Assembly: GCA_963772515.1 (NCBI GenBank)
Contig: CAVYXC010000003.1
Coordinates: 496,001 to 560,000 of the forward strand
Length of the DNA: 64,000 nucleotides
Direction: 5' to 3'
Origin: JAFAHD01 sp963772515
GTDB taxonomy: Bacteria > Vulcanimicrobiota > Vulcanimicrobiia > Eremiobacterales > Eremiobacteraceae
Made by a program: the position numbers and the translations under genes
Part shown: one piece after another, positions 35,710-44,257 of the stretch
Position numbering within the stretch: the stretch's first letter is position 1
Layout of the letters: every line of letters starts with the position of its first letter
Notes under the pieces: model-generated
Seen by the model: only the letters and a program-made list of their open reading frames with translations
Databases searched by the model: none
Told to the model about the DNA's origin: nothing

Positions 35710-36456
35710 CTACATGTGCAGGCCGCCGTCGACGGCCAGCGTCTGGCCGGTCATGTACGCCGCGGCGTCGCTGGCCAAGAACACCGCAACGCGCGCGACC
35801 TCGTCGGGACCACCGAACCTGCGAAGCGGCACGCGGCCCATGTATTGCTGTTTCAGCGCGTCGGGCAACGAAGCAGTCATCTCCGTCTCGATGAACCCGG
35901 GGGCGACTGCGTTGACCCGCACGTTGCGCGATCCGAACTCCTGCGCGAGCGATTTCGTAAGCCCGATCACGCCGGCCTTCGAGGCGACATACGCGCTCTG
36001 CCCTGCATTTCCCGTCAGCGCCACGACGGAAGTGACATTGATGATCGAGCCGCTTTTCTGACCTATCATGAACTTTCCCGCTGCCGCGCAGGTGTAGAAC
36101 ATCGACTGCAGGTTGGTCGCCAGCGTCTTATCGAGCTCATCCCACTTCATGCGCAGGATGAGCTGATCGTACGTGCGCCCGGCGTTGTTGACGAGGACGT
36201 CCAAGCGGCCGAGCGTCTTGACCGCCGCGGCGACGAGTTCGGCCGCCTCGGGTTGCAGCGAGACGTCAGCCACGTGCACGTGCGCCATTCCGCCGGCTCC
36301 CTCGACCTCCTGCCGGACGGCCTCGAGCGGTTCGGGGCGCCGGCCGGCGAGCACGAGTGAGGCGCCCGCGTGCGCGAACGCGTGCGCGATGGCGCGTCCA
36401 ATGCCGGTTCCGGCACCGGTGACAAGCGCGGTTTTCCCCTCGAGCGCCCGGGTCAC
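35710..36456 (-). CDS. fabG: 3-oxoacyl-ACP reductase FabG
   Basis: This is a 248-residue short-chain dehydrogenase that reduces 3-ketoacyl-ACP with NADPH. It has the cofactor motif TGAGTGIGRAIA, NNAG in DVLVNNAGRTYD, the catalytic Ser in INVTSVV and the YxxxK pair in SAYVASKAG. The start is a GTG at 36456-36454 that overlaps the fabD stop as GTGA, preceded by GAGGAG. Because fabD is frameshifted in this sequence, one open frame continues from the fabD start through all of fabG. That apparent fusion is discussed separately. Confidence 0.95.
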   Translation of the reverse strand: MTRALEGKTALVTGAGTGIGRAIAHAFAHAGASLVLAGRRPEPLEAVRQEVEGAGGMAHVHVADVSLQPEAAELVAAAVKTLGRLDVLVNNAGRTYDQLILRMKWDELDKTLATNLQSMFYTCAAAGKFMIGQKSGSIINVTSVVALTGNAGQSAYVASKAGVIGLTKSLAQEFGSRNVRVNAVAPGFIETEMTASLPDALKQQYMGRVPLRRFGGPDEVARVAVFLASDAAAYMTGQTLAVDGGLHM

Positions 36457-37437
36457 GGCGATGAGCTCCTCACCGCGTCGTGGGGCGAGGCACCGCCGGC
36501 GGCGTGCGCGAGTTTGGCGACTCCCGCTGAATCCGCTACGTGGATGACGCGCTCCGCATTCAGACCAGGCAAGCGCCGCATCATGGGGGCGAGCACCGCA
36601 CTGGCACCGCATTCGATGATGAAGTTCCGGCTCGCGCGCTGCCAGCGCGACCGCCGTCTCGTGCCAGCGCACGCGCGACACGAGGCTAGCGACGAGGCAG
36701 CGACGGATCTGCTCGACCGATCGATACGGCTCGACTTCGACATTGCTGATCACGTCGAACGCCGGCAGCGCGATCTTCGCCGACTCAACGAACGTGGCGA
36801 ATCGGGCGACGGCAGGCCGCATGAGCTCGCTGTGCCATGCGCCCGAGACGTTGAGGGTGACGACGCGTTTCGCGCCGGCCTCCTTTGCAAGGTCGCATAG
36901 GGCGTTGACGCCCGCTACGTCGCCGGATACGACAATCTGGATGGGGGCGTTGAGATTGGCAAGATCGACGCGTGCGCGGCTGTGCTCCCGGGCGCGCGCG
37001 CACATCTCCTCGATGCGCGCCTGATCGAAGCCGATGATGGCGGCCATGCTGCCGGGCGCCTCATCCGCCGCTGCGCCCATCGCAAAGCCGCGTTCGTTGA
37101 CGAGTCTCGCCGCTTCGTCAAACGTCAGCGAGCCGGCGATCGTGAGCGAGCAGTATTCGCCGAACGAGTGGCCCGCAGAGACGATCGGGGTGAGGCCGAG
37201 CGTCTCGACCGCGCGGTAGATCGCCACGTTCGCCGTGAAGATCGCGGGCTGGCTGATGCGCGTCTCGCGCAACTGCTCGTCGCTGCCGGTTCGGCACAGT
37301 TCGAGCAGATCGTACCCGACGATCTTGGAGGCGCGTTCAAAACATTCGCGCGCAGCCGGAAAGCGCTCGGCGACGTCGACGCCCATCCCGACGCTCTGCG
37401 ACCCCTGGCCGGGGAAGATGACACCGAGCGTCGGCAT
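36453..37437 (-). CDS. fabD: Malonyl CoA-ACP transacylase FabD, apparent frameshift
   Basis: FabD loads malonate onto ACP. The start MPTLGVIFPGQGSQSVGMG, the serine elbow GHSFGEYCSL, the catalytic His in GAWHSELM and the RVRWHETAVAL segment are all present in one frame. Just after AAREP (about 36625-36630) the frame is lost. The true C-terminus (NFIIECGASAVLAPMM then HVADSAGVAKL) continues in another frame and stops at 36453, where fabG begins. One extra base in a CC/GG pair explains this. As fabD is essential, I take it as a sequence error unless shown otherwise. Confidence 0.88.
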
Positions 37438-37443
37438 GCCGGC

Positions 37444-38547
37444 CTAGGCTTGTGCCGCGCTTGCCGGTGCCGCGCTGCGCGCGTCGCCGACGGGCGCTCC
37501 GAGCCAGCGCCACACCACCGCGCCCCACGACAGCCCGGCGCCGAACGCGACGAAGACGACGACGTTGCCCTTTTTGATCTGGCCGGCGCGGATCGAATCT
37601 GCCAGCGCGAGCGGAATCGACGCGGACGACGTGTTGCCGTACTCGTCGATATTGGTGATGCAGCGCTCGAGCGGCAGCGCCAGCATCTTCATGGTCGCGT
37701 CGACGATGCGCTTGTTGGCCTGATGGGGGACGACGAAGTCGACGTCGGCCGGTGTGAGGCCCGCCTTGGCGAGCGCCGTCTGCACCGAACCCGCCATCTG
37801 CTGGACGGCGAACTTGAACACGGCCTGGCCCTGCATGTGGATGTAGCCCAAGCGCTCGTGCGCCGCCCCATTCGCCTTCGCGGCGTTTGGAGCGGTCGAA
37901 TTTATTCGACCGTTGCCGGCGTATCCGTTGAGCGCCCGGTTGAGCGGATTGCGGCTGCCGCCGCCGGGCAGATAGAGCACGCTCGGGTCGGAACCTTCTG
38001 CGCCGAGCTCGCTGCCGAGAAAACAATCCTCCTCGGAGCGCTCGACCACGACGGCGCCGGCGCCGTCTCCGAACAGTACGCACGTCGCGCGATCGGTGTA
38101 GTCGACCAGTTTCGAAAGCGTCTCCGCGCCGATGACCAGGATGCGCTCGTAGACGCCGGAGCGGATCAACGCCGCGGCGGTGGTCAATGCATAGACGAAA
38201 CCCGAACAGCCGATCGACACATCGAAGGCGGCCGCACCTGGGATGCCCAGGCTTGCGGCGACGATGCACGCGGTGGCGGGGAACAAGTAATCCGGCGTCG
38301 CGGTCGCCACGATGACGCATTGGATGTCGGCCGGCGGACGTTTGGCGGCGTCGAGCGCCGCGAATGCCGCCGGGATCGCCAGGTCGGACGTCGCTTCGTC
38401 GGGAGCGGCGATGTGCCGGCGCTTCATGCCGGTGCGCTGCACGATCCACTCGTCGCTCGTGTCGACGAGCTTCTCGAGGTCCTCGTTGGTGAGGAGCCCG
38501 GGCGGCGCATACGCGCCCACTCCGCTGATCGTGACGCCGTGGTTCAT
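37444..38547 (-). CDS. fabH: Beta-ketoacyl-ACP synthase III FabH with palindrome insert
   Basis: This is the condensing enzyme that starts fatty acid synthesis from acetyl-CoA and malonyl-ACP. At 367 residues it is about 30-40 longer than usual. The triad is Cys114 (SIGCSGF), His274 (VPHQANKR) and Asn304 (YGNTSS). The extra length lies between GGGSR (about 195) and the conserved IHMQGQAVFKFAV strand, where NGRINSTAP (211-219) and an Ala/Asn-rich piece are inserted. In structures this segment is an exposed loop, so activity is probably kept. It follows rpmF and precedes fabD. Confidence 0.95.
   Translation of the reverse strand: MNHGVTISGVGAYAPPGLLTNEDLEKLVDTSDEWIVQRTGMKRRHIAAPDEATSDLAIPAAFAALDAAKRPPADIQCVIVATATPDYLFPATACIVAASLGIPGAAAFDVSIGCSGFVYALTTAAALIRSGVYERILVIGAETLSKLVDYTDRATCVLFGDGAGAVVVERSEEDCFLGSELGAEGSDPSVLYLPGGGSRNPLNRALNGYAGNGRINSTAPNAAKANGAAHERLGYIHMQGQAVFKFAVQQMAGSVQTALAKAGLTPADVDFVVPHQANKRIVDATMKMLALPLERCITNIDEYGNTSSASIPLALADSIRAGQIKKGNVVVFVAFGAGLSWGAVVWRWLGAPVGDARSAAPASAAQA
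37889..37916 (-). repeat. In-frame palindromic element, copy 2 (fabH loop)
   Basis: The plus strand reads GGAGCGGTCGAAT, TT, ATTCGACCG, TTGC. The inner 9-base arms (CGGTCGAAT and ATTCGACCG) are a perfect inverted repeat around TT. It is read in fabH as NGRINSTAP, in the same phase as copies 1 and 3, and adds residues to a loop absent from ordinary FabH proteins. Confidence 0.85.
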
Positions 38548-38562
38548 AATGCCCGCGCTGGC

Positions 38563-38760
38563 TTAGCCGGCCGGCTTGGCTTCATCTTTTTGCGCGATCG
38601 CGATGCGATCGTTGTAATGACCGCAGTTCGGGCACGCGAAGTGCGGCCGGCGCGGCTGGTGGCACTGCGGACAGGTGGACAGCGACGGTGCTTTGGTCTT
38701 CCACGTCGCCCGCCGGGTCCGCGTATTCGATTTGCTTCGTTTTTGTTTCGGATTCGCCAT
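38563..38760 (-). CDS. rpmF: 50S ribosomal protein L32
   Basis: This 65-residue L32 starts with the family's MANPKQKRSKSNTRTRRA. It has the zinc-binding cysteines CPQC and CPNC and ends YNDRIAIAQKDE. I use the ATG at 38760, where the conserved N-terminus begins, instead of the one at 38769. It lies between yceD and fabH, the classical rpmF-fab arrangement. Confidence 0.95.
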   Translation of the reverse strand: MANPKQKRSKSNTRTRRATWKTKAPSLSTCPQCHQPRRPHFACPNCGHYNDRIAIAQKDEAKPAG

Positions 38761-38765
38761 CGTCT

Positions 38766-39272
38766 TCAATTCACTCCGGGTTCTTGCATAAATTTGGCCA
38801 AGCCGGCCAGGCGCTCGTCGACCTGATCCTCATGGCACGCGCATTGCTCGCGATTCCTGTTCGCGCCGCAGTGCGGGCATATACCGCGACATTGCGGCCC
38901 GCATATCGCAGCGATCGGCTCGTCGACTTCGAGCAGCTGCCCGACGAGCTCGCTGACGTCGATCGTGCGGTCCACGAGCGGCGCGAGGTCCGCGAATTGC
39001 GCGTCCTGCGGGCGCACGTCTTCGCTGAAGGCTTCCGCTATCTCGATGCGTGCCTCGCGCACGAACGGCTCGAGGCAGCGCACGCACGTCTCCACTTCGC
39101 GGCCGGCGACCTCGCCCTCCATGTACACGCCGCGCTGCATCCGCCTGATCGCGGCGCGCAGGCGCACGCCATCAGGATAACGCTGGGCCAGGTCGTCGTC
39201 GAGCCGGACATGTTGGTCGATCTCGATGGCCTCGACGTCATGGCCAAAGAGTCGTTCTACTGAGATTTTCAC
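38766..39272 (-). CDS. YceD/DUF177 family protein (23S rRNA accumulation)
   Basis: This 168-residue protein has the DUF177 layout: a beta-rich N-terminal half starting KISVERLFGHD and the conserved CVRCLEPF pair. The C-terminal LCGPQCRGLCPxC-like motif reads ICGPQCRGICPHCG. YceD homologues sit before rpmF and affect 23S rRNA levels. The GTG at 39272 matches the family start. The longer open frame would run through the promoter. It is the first gene behind the strong promoter at 39333-39361. Confidence 0.87.
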   Translation of the reverse strand: MKISVERLFGHDVEAIEIDQHVRLDDDLAQRYPDGVRLRAAIRRMQRGVYMEGEVAGREVETCVRCLEPFVREARIEIAEAFSEDVRPQDAQFADLAPLVDRTIDVSELVGQLLEVDEPIAAICGPQCRGICPHCGANRNREQCACHEDQVDERLAGLAKFMQEPGVN

Positions 39273-39294
39273 GGGGATGCCTGCGAACGCGAAA

Positions 39295-39313
39295 GCCCGT
39301 CCTGATGACGGGC
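39295..39313 (-). promoter_or_regulatory. Leader hairpin before the yceD-rpmF-fab operon
   Basis: GCCCGTC and GACGGGC form a perfect 7-pair stem with a five-base loop just after the predicted transcription start. In the transcript it is followed by UUUCGCG. It may act as an attenuator or protect the 5' end. Full termination seems unlikely, given the short U run. Confidence 0.45.
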
Positions 39314-39332
39314 CATCGATTTGACTTGCATC

Positions 39333-39361
39333 ATTATAGAAAAGGCGCTTCACCCTGTCAA
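39333..39361 (-). promoter_or_regulatory. Perfect sigma-70 promoter for yceD-rpmF-fab-ffh-rpsP genes
   Basis: On the minus strand TTGACA (39361-39356) and TATAAT (39338-39333) are spaced by exactly 17 bases, the full consensus. The -35 box contains the TGA stop codon of the upstream protease gene. It should drive yceD through rimM, about 6.5 kb. Confidence 0.88.
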
Positions 39362-40377
39362 ATGTGCCCCTCTGCGGGACAGCATGCGACGGATCGCCGC
39401 AGCTGGGCCAACGCGTCGCCAAACGAGGTCACCGCCAAGATCCTTATACCCGGCGTGCCGGAGATCGACGGATAATCGGATTTGGGCACGAGGAAGATCT
39501 GCGCGCCGCGATCGATCGCGGCGCGCAGCTTTTCGATCGCGCCGCCGACGGGCAAGACCGCGCCATCGGCCGCGAGCACGCCGGTGCCCGCGATTTTCAC
39601 GCCGCCGGCGAGCGGTGTACCGGTGAGCGTGCGGTAGATCTGCAGCGCGAACATCAAGCCGGCCGACGAGCCGTTGATGTCTTTGACTTTGTAGTCGACG
39701 TGCACCGGCAGCGAGACAAGCGTCGTGTCGGCCGACACGACCATGCCGAACAGCGGCTTGCCCTTGTAGAGCGCGGTGTGGCAGGTGATGGGCATCGGTT
39801 TGCCGTTGCGCTCGATGTCGAATGCAAACGTCGACCCGACCGGCTTGCGCCCGGCTGCGGCGGCGATCGCCTCGACCCCATCAGGCGCGCGGCCGTCGAT
39901 CGAGACGATCGCGTCGCCGGTCTTGAAACATTGCGCTGCCGGCATGGCACTCTTGATCTCGACGATCTTGGTTGTCGTCACGGTCTTGACGGGGAGGCCG
40001 GCGGCGCGCTCGGCAACGATCTGCGCGACTTTCTGGCTTTCCTTCATCGCGTCTTCAAGCTCGCGGTCGAACTGCGCGTCGTCCGCGTTGCCGGCGAAAT
40101 CTCTGCGCGGCACGATCTCGAACCCAGGCAGCACTTTGCCGGCGAGATAGAACGCCGGCCTGCCCGGCATCACCTTCACATCGGTGAGAAACAGGATTCC
40201 CGGCGGCGGCGAGTGCCCGGGAACGCTGATAAGACCGTTGAGGTCGACCGCATCACCCGGGCCGAACACCAGCACCGGCAGCGGTATGAAGAATAGCGCC
40301 AGCCCGATGATGACGCCGATCGCGGCTGCGCCGAGCAGCCGCAGGCGCGCGTGCTTGTCTTCGGCGTCTCCCGTCAC
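39358..40377 (-). CDS. Membrane-anchored PDZ-Lon-type protease (YlbL family)
   Basis: This 339-residue protein has one N-terminal membrane helix (GAAAIGVIIGLALFFIPL) and then a PDZ domain (about 120-200, with KTGDAIVSIDGRAPDGVE). It ends with a Lon-like S16 protease domain having the catalytic Ser in INGSSAGLMFAL and Lys in VGGAIEKLRAA. YlbL-type proteases face the outside of the cytoplasmic membrane and degrade selected membrane or secreted proteins. In Bacillus YlbL is linked to the DNA-damage checkpoint. It is four bases from the coiled-coil protein gene in the coaD-rsmD-recG block. Confidence 0.9.
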   Translation of the reverse strand: MTGDAEDKHARLRLLGAAAIGVIIGLALFFIPLPVLVFGPGDAVDLNGLISVPGHSPPPGILFLTDVKVMPGRPAFYLAGKVLPGFEIVPRRDFAGNADDAQFDRELEDAMKESQKVAQIVAERAAGLPVKTVTTTKIVEIKSAMPAAQCFKTGDAIVSIDGRAPDGVEAIAAAAGRKPVGSTFAFDIERNGKPMPITCHTALYKGKPLFGMVVSADTTLVSLPVHVDYKVKDINGSSAGLMFALQIYRTLTGTPLAGGVKIAGTGVLAADGAVLPVGGAIEKLRAAIDRGAQIFLVPKSDYPSISGTPGIRILAVTSFGDALAQLRRSVACCPAEGHI

Positions 40378-40853
40378 GAGCGGTCGCGCGCCTTCGCTTC
40401 GCCGTTGCTCGACAAGCTCGTCGCGAGCTGCTCGCGTCCTTTGTGAACGGCGGCGAGTGCACTGCCCAAACTCGAATCGAGCGACGCCAACACGCTATCG
40501 GCATATTGATCGGCACCGCGGCGCACGTCGCGCGCCTGCGCTTCGGCCTGCGCGATGATCTGCGCCGCGCGCTCCTGCGCCTGCCGGGTGATGTCCGACT
40601 CGTCGAGCAGCTGCGTCTTGGTGGTCGAGGCTTGCGAGATGAGCGCTGCCGCTTCGGACTTGGCGTCGTCGATCAACCGGTCTTTTTCTTTGGTGACGGC
40701 CTTCGCCCGGCTCACCTCGTCGGGCAGGGTCGAGCGCAGTTTCTCGACCAGATCGAGCAGCCGGTCCTGGCTCACGATGCGCGCGCCGAACGGCAGCCAC
40801 ACGCCTTCTTTGATGGAGCTCTCAAGCTTGTCGATGACGGTGTAGACGCTCAT
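40374..40853 (-). CDS. Coiled-coil protein, DivIVA/F0-b-like
   Basis: This is a 159-residue, mostly helical protein. A short N-terminal segment (SVYTVIDKLESSIKEGVWLPFG) is followed by a long heptad-like coiled coil rich in Ala, Glu, Lys and Gln (KEKDRLIDDAKSEAAALISQA, ERAAQIIAQAEAQARD) without membrane helix. Genes of this type are often found beside coaD in Gram-positive-like genomes and are annotated as ATPase or DivIVA-like, without established function. It overlaps the YlbL start by four bases. Confidence 0.65.
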   Translation of the reverse strand: MSVYTVIDKLESSIKEGVWLPFGARIVSQDRLLDLVEKLRSTLPDEVSRAKAVTKEKDRLIDDAKSEAAALISQASTTKTQLLDESDITRQAQERAAQIIAQAEAQARDVRRGADQYADSVLASLDSSLGSALAAVHKGREQLATSLSSNGEAKARDRS

Positions 40854-40857
40854 GCGA

Positions 40858-41400
40858 TCACCTCTTACCCTTCGCGCGGCGCGCGTGCATCCGGCGCAAG
40901 ACCGAAGGCGGCACGAATTCGGCGACGTTGCCGCCGAGAGAGAACACTTCTTTGACGGACGATGAAGACACGTATGCGAACTCCGGGCTCGCCGGCATGA
41001 AGATCGTGTCCGCGCCGCCGCGCAGTTTGCGATTGAGCAGCGCCATCGAGAACTCGTGCTCGAAATCGGAGACGATCCGCAACCCCTTGACGATCAGCGC
41101 GGGGCCCGCCGAGCGCACGTATTCGACCAGCAGTCCGGCGAACGAGTCGACCTCGACGTTGCGAATGCTTGCGCACGATTCGCTCAGCATGGCGACGCGC
41201 TCGGCCAGCGTGAACATCGGCGTCTTGCTCGGATTCGCCACCACTGCCACGATGACGCGTGGGAACTGCGCCGCGGCGCGGCGCACGATGTCGAGATGGC
41301 CGAACGTCACCGGGTCGAAACTGCCGGGGTAGACGACGACGAATCCGTCGCGCTGCACCGTAACTGCGCGCTTGCCCGATGCGGCGCGCGGTGTGCGCAT
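40858..41400 (-). CDS. coaD: Phosphopantetheine adenylyltransferase
   Basis: CoaD makes dephospho-CoA from ATP and 4'-phosphopantetheine. The nucleotidyltransferase motif is YPGSFDPVTFGHLD, with the later PEFAYVSSSSVKEVFSLGG (the ISSS-type loop). The chain is 180 residues, about 20 longer than usual. The extra residues are basic and N-terminal, so a start nearer to VVVYPGSFDP is possible. It overlaps rsmD by one base. Confidence 0.93.
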   Translation of the reverse strand: MRTPRAASGKRAVTVQRDGFVVVYPGSFDPVTFGHLDIVRRAAAQFPRVIVAVVANPSKTPMFTLAERVAMLSESCASIRNVEVDSFAGLLVEYVRSAGPALIVKGLRIVSDFEHEFSMALLNRKLRGGADTIFMPASPEFAYVSSSSVKEVFSLGGNVAEFVPPSVLRRMHARRAKGKR

Positions 41401-42029
41401 CAGCGGTCTCCTCGCGACGAGCGCTTGGCTGCGCGCGGCGCGCGTGCGGCGGCCGCACGCGGCGCACCGTCTGCCGCGGCGCCTTTGCCGCGCCTGCAGA
41501 CGGCGAACGTCAGCGACGTATCGCCGTACTTCGCTCGTTTGACGACTTCCAGCGAATCCGGCAGATCGGGCTTGTCAGCGCTCGGGTGCTCGATGACCGC
41601 GATACCTTCGTCGCCGAGCAGCGATTTCTGCATCATCAGACGCAGCTCGTCGAGCGCGCCGCGCTCGTACGGCGGATCGACCAGCACGATGTCGAAGGAT
41701 CCGCGCAGCGTGCGCAGCGCGCGCATCGCGTGCATGGGCATGATCCGCCAGCGATCGCTGTCGGGCACGACGCGCACGGCGTTGCGCCGGATCGTCATCA
41801 CGGCGTTGGCGTCGTTGTCGACGAACACGACGGACGCGGCGCCGCGCGACATCGCTTCAAGGCCGAGCGCTCCCGAGCCGGCGAACAGATCGAGCACGCG
41901 CGCGCCTTCGACGCGCTGCGCCAGAATGGCGAACATCGCCTCGCGCACCTTTGCGCCGGTCGGCCGCGTCTTGGAGCCCTTGGGCGACGAAAGCGTGGTC
42001 CGCGCCCGGCTGCCGCCTGCAAGTCGCAT
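41400..42029 (-). CDS. rsmD: 16S rRNA guanine-966 N2-methyltransferase RsmD
   Basis: This is a 209-residue rRNA methyltransferase. It opens MRLAGGSRARTTLSSP, with the conserved TRPTGAKVREAMFAIL, SAM motif LDLFAGSGALGLEAMSRG and the catalytic VLVDPPYERG (NPPY-type) motif. The ~30-residue C-terminal tail is Arg/Ala-rich and may be disordered. The reading frame stays open far upstream, antisense to nothing meaningful, and the ATG at 42029 fits the family start. It sits between recG and coaD. Confidence 0.93.
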   Translation of the reverse strand: MRLAGGSRARTTLSSPKGSKTRPTGAKVREAMFAILAQRVEGARVLDLFAGSGALGLEAMSRGAASVVFVDNDANAVMTIRRNAVRVVPDSDRWRIMPMHAMRALRTLRGSFDIVLVDPPYERGALDELRLMMQKSLLGDEGIAVIEHPSADKPDLPDSLEVVKRAKYGDTSLTFAVCRRGKGAAADGAPRAAAARAPRAAKRSSRGDR

Positions 42030-42064
42030 ACGTTGGGATTGGACGGCAGCCCAGCGCTCCCCGC

Positions 42065-44257
42065 TTACGAGGTGGCTCGCAGCGCCGTGTCGTTGTCTTG
42101 AGCCGCCAAGAACGCCGCTAGCCGAGCGTTCTCGGCGCGCTCCAACCGGGGGTCGCGCGCGATCAGCGCGTCCGCCTCTTTCTTGGCATCGAGGAACACC
42201 GGGTAATCGCGCACCAGATGCGCGAGCCGGAAGTCGGCCATGCCGTGCTGGCGCGTGCCGAGCAGATCGCCCGAACCGCGGATCTTCGCGTCTTCCTCGG
42301 CGATCGCAAAACCGTCGTTGGTCTTCTCCAAGATATGCAGCCGCGCGGTCTCCTCGGAATCGTCCGTGGCGACGAGGATGCAGTACGAGGCTGCGGCACC
42401 GCGCCCGACCCGGCCGCGCAGCTGATGGAGCTGTGCCAAGCCGAAGGACTGAGCGTCGAATACGAGCATCACCGTCGCGTTGGGCACGTCGACGCCGACC
42501 TCCACGACCGTGGTCGCGATCAGGATCTGCAAGAACCCGTCCGCGAACATGCGCATGATCTTCTCTTTCTCGTGGCCGCTGATCTTGCCATGCAGCAGCC
42601 CCACACGCAATCCTTTGAATGCGTCGGCGCGCAGCTCTTCCGCCTGCTTGACCGCCGTGTGCAACGCGCGGTCCGACTCGTCGATCGCCGGACACACGAC
42701 GTATGCCTGCCGCCCTTGCGCCACCTGATCGCGGATGAACGCGAAGATCTTGTCTTTGCTCGCGACGTCGCGCACGTACGTCTTCGGCGGCTTGCGCCCC
42801 GGCGGCATCTCGTCGATCACCGAGATGTCGAGGTCGGCATAGACGGTCTGGGCAAGCGTGCGTGGGATCGGCGTCGCGGTCATGACCAGCGTGTGCGGCG
42901 TGACGTGTTTGCCCTTGGCGCGCAGCGCGGCGCGCTGCATCACGCCGAAGCGATGCTGTTCGTCGATCACGACCAGGCCCAGCCGCGCAAAGTCGACGTC
43001 CTCGGTCAGCAGCGCATGCGTGCCCACCACGACGTCGAGCTCACTGCGTCGCAGCTGATCGAGGATGTCGTCTCGAGTGGAACGCCGCAGCGCGCCGACG
43101 AGCATCGCAATCCTGACGCCGGCGGCGGACAGCAGCCGCGTGAGCGTGTTGAACTGCTGCGCCGCGAGGATTTCGGTGGGCGCCATGAACGCGGCTTGAT
43201 GCCCGGCGCGCACGGCGAACAGCACCGCCGCAGCGGCGACCGCGGTCTTGCCCGAGCCGACATCGCCTTGCAAGAGACGGTTCATCGGCGAGGGCTTGAC
43301 CAAGTCCGCCACGATCTCGTCGATCACGCGCGCCTGCGCTCTGGTCAAGTCGAACGGCAACAGCGAGCGGATCGTCGCGTCGAAGTCGTCCGCATGCCGG
43401 GCCGATGCTTTCGAAAGATCGGGCGAGCGCTCGCCCATGCGCGCGGCTCGGCGCTGCGCGGCAGCCAATGCCAGCAAGAAGAACTCTTCAAAGATCAGCC
43501 GGCCGCGCGCGCGCTCGGCTTCTTCGAGCGAGCCCGGTTGGTGGATCGCGTGCAGCGACCAGCGCGCGTCGGCGAACTTGCGGCGTACGGCGATCGCCGC
43601 GGGGAGCGGGTCGAGCAACGCGTCCGCCTGCCTGTTCGCCGCGAGGCGCGACAGGGCACGCGCGACGAGGCGTACCACGATGTGGTTCGATAAACCGGTG
43701 GTCAACGGATAGATGGGCACGAGCTCGCCGCTGTACGGCTCATCTTCGGGCACGACCCGATGGCGCGACACCAGCATCTGCACGCCGGTCAATGTGAGCT
43801 CGACGCGCCCGCGCATGAAGATGCGCTGGCCGGCGCGCAGTTGCGAGCCCAAGTATGGGCGCCCGAACCAGATCGCGGTGATGATGCCCGTGCCGTCGTC
43901 GACGATCGCCGTCGTCTTGGCGCGCACGCGGCCGCGCAGGCGGATATGCTTGACCTGGCGGATCACGCCGAGCAGATTGACCTCGCCCTCGGCCGTGCGC
44001 GCCTCGCGAAGCGCAGCGACGGTCGCCGCCGAGCGAAGGTCTTCGTACCGGTACGGGTAGTGGCGCAGCAGGTCGAGCACGGTGCGCACGCCCATGCGGT
44101 CGAACTGCTCGACGGTGGCGCGCTTGAGGGTTCCTAAAGACGTCAGCGGCGCGGCGGTGAACGGCGCGCTCTCCCCGGCTTGCGGATCCGGAGAGGCTGG
44201 AGGCGACAGCCGGAGTCGAACCGGCGATGGAGCTTTTGCAGAGCTCTGCCTTACCAC
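42065..44257 (-). CDS. recG: ATP-dependent DNA helicase RecG
   Basis: RecG remodels stalled replication forks and Holliday junctions. The wedge/OB domain spans about 60-190. The helicase core has GDVGSGKTAVAAAA (Walker A), VVIDEQHRFG (DEQH box), TATPIPRTLA, LLHGKISGHEKE and the QLHQLRGRVGRG motif, ending with the RecG C-terminal domain. The start is unresolved. The longest frame begins with GTG inside the tRNA-Cys gene, so its first ~20 codons (44257-44198) overlap it. The first ATG after the tRNA (44095) would cut the N-terminal helix pair (LTSLGTLKRATVEQFDRMG). Confidence 0.93.
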   Translation of the reverse strand: MVRQSSAKAPSPVRLRLSPPASPDPQAGESAPFTAAPLTSLGTLKRATVEQFDRMGVRTVLDLLRHYPYRYEDLRSAATVAALREARTAEGEVNLLGVIRQVKHIRLRGRVRAKTTAIVDDGTGIITAIWFGRPYLGSQLRAGQRIFMRGRVELTLTGVQMLVSRHRVVPEDEPYSGELVPIYPLTTGLSNHIVVRLVARALSRLAANRQADALLDPLPAAIAVRRKFADARWSLHAIHQPGSLEEAERARGRLIFEEFFLLALAAAQRRAARMGERSPDLSKASARHADDFDATIRSLLPFDLTRAQARVIDEIVADLVKPSPMNRLLQGDVGSGKTAVAAAAVLFAVRAGHQAAFMAPTEILAAQQFNTLTRLLSAAGVRIAMLVGALRRSTRDDILDQLRRSELDVVVGTHALLTEDVDFARLGLVVIDEQHRFGVMQRAALRAKGKHVTPHTLVMTATPIPRTLAQTVYADLDISVIDEMPPGRKPPKTYVRDVASKDKIFAFIRDQVAQGRQAYVVCPAIDESDRALHTAVKQAEELRADAFKGLRVGLLHGKISGHEKEKIMRMFADGFLQILIATTVVEVGVDVPNATVMLVFDAQSFGLAQLHQLRGRVGRGAAASYCILVATDDSEETARLHILEKTNDGFAIAEEDAKIRGSGDLLGTRQHGMADFRLAHLVRDYPVFLDAKKEADALIARDPRLERAENARLAAFLAAQDNDTALRATS

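Noticed and set aside
35710..37437. Natural FabD-FabG fusion protein
   Set aside because: The conserved FabD C-terminus exists in another frame, and fabG has its own GTG start with ribosome site. The fusion appears only because of the frameshift.
36982..38826. Long plus-strand open frame (614 codons) opposite fabD, fabH and rpmF
   Set aside because: It is antisense to well-supported genes and has Arg/Ala/Asp-rich composition without any domain. Such frames are expected in GC-rich DNA.
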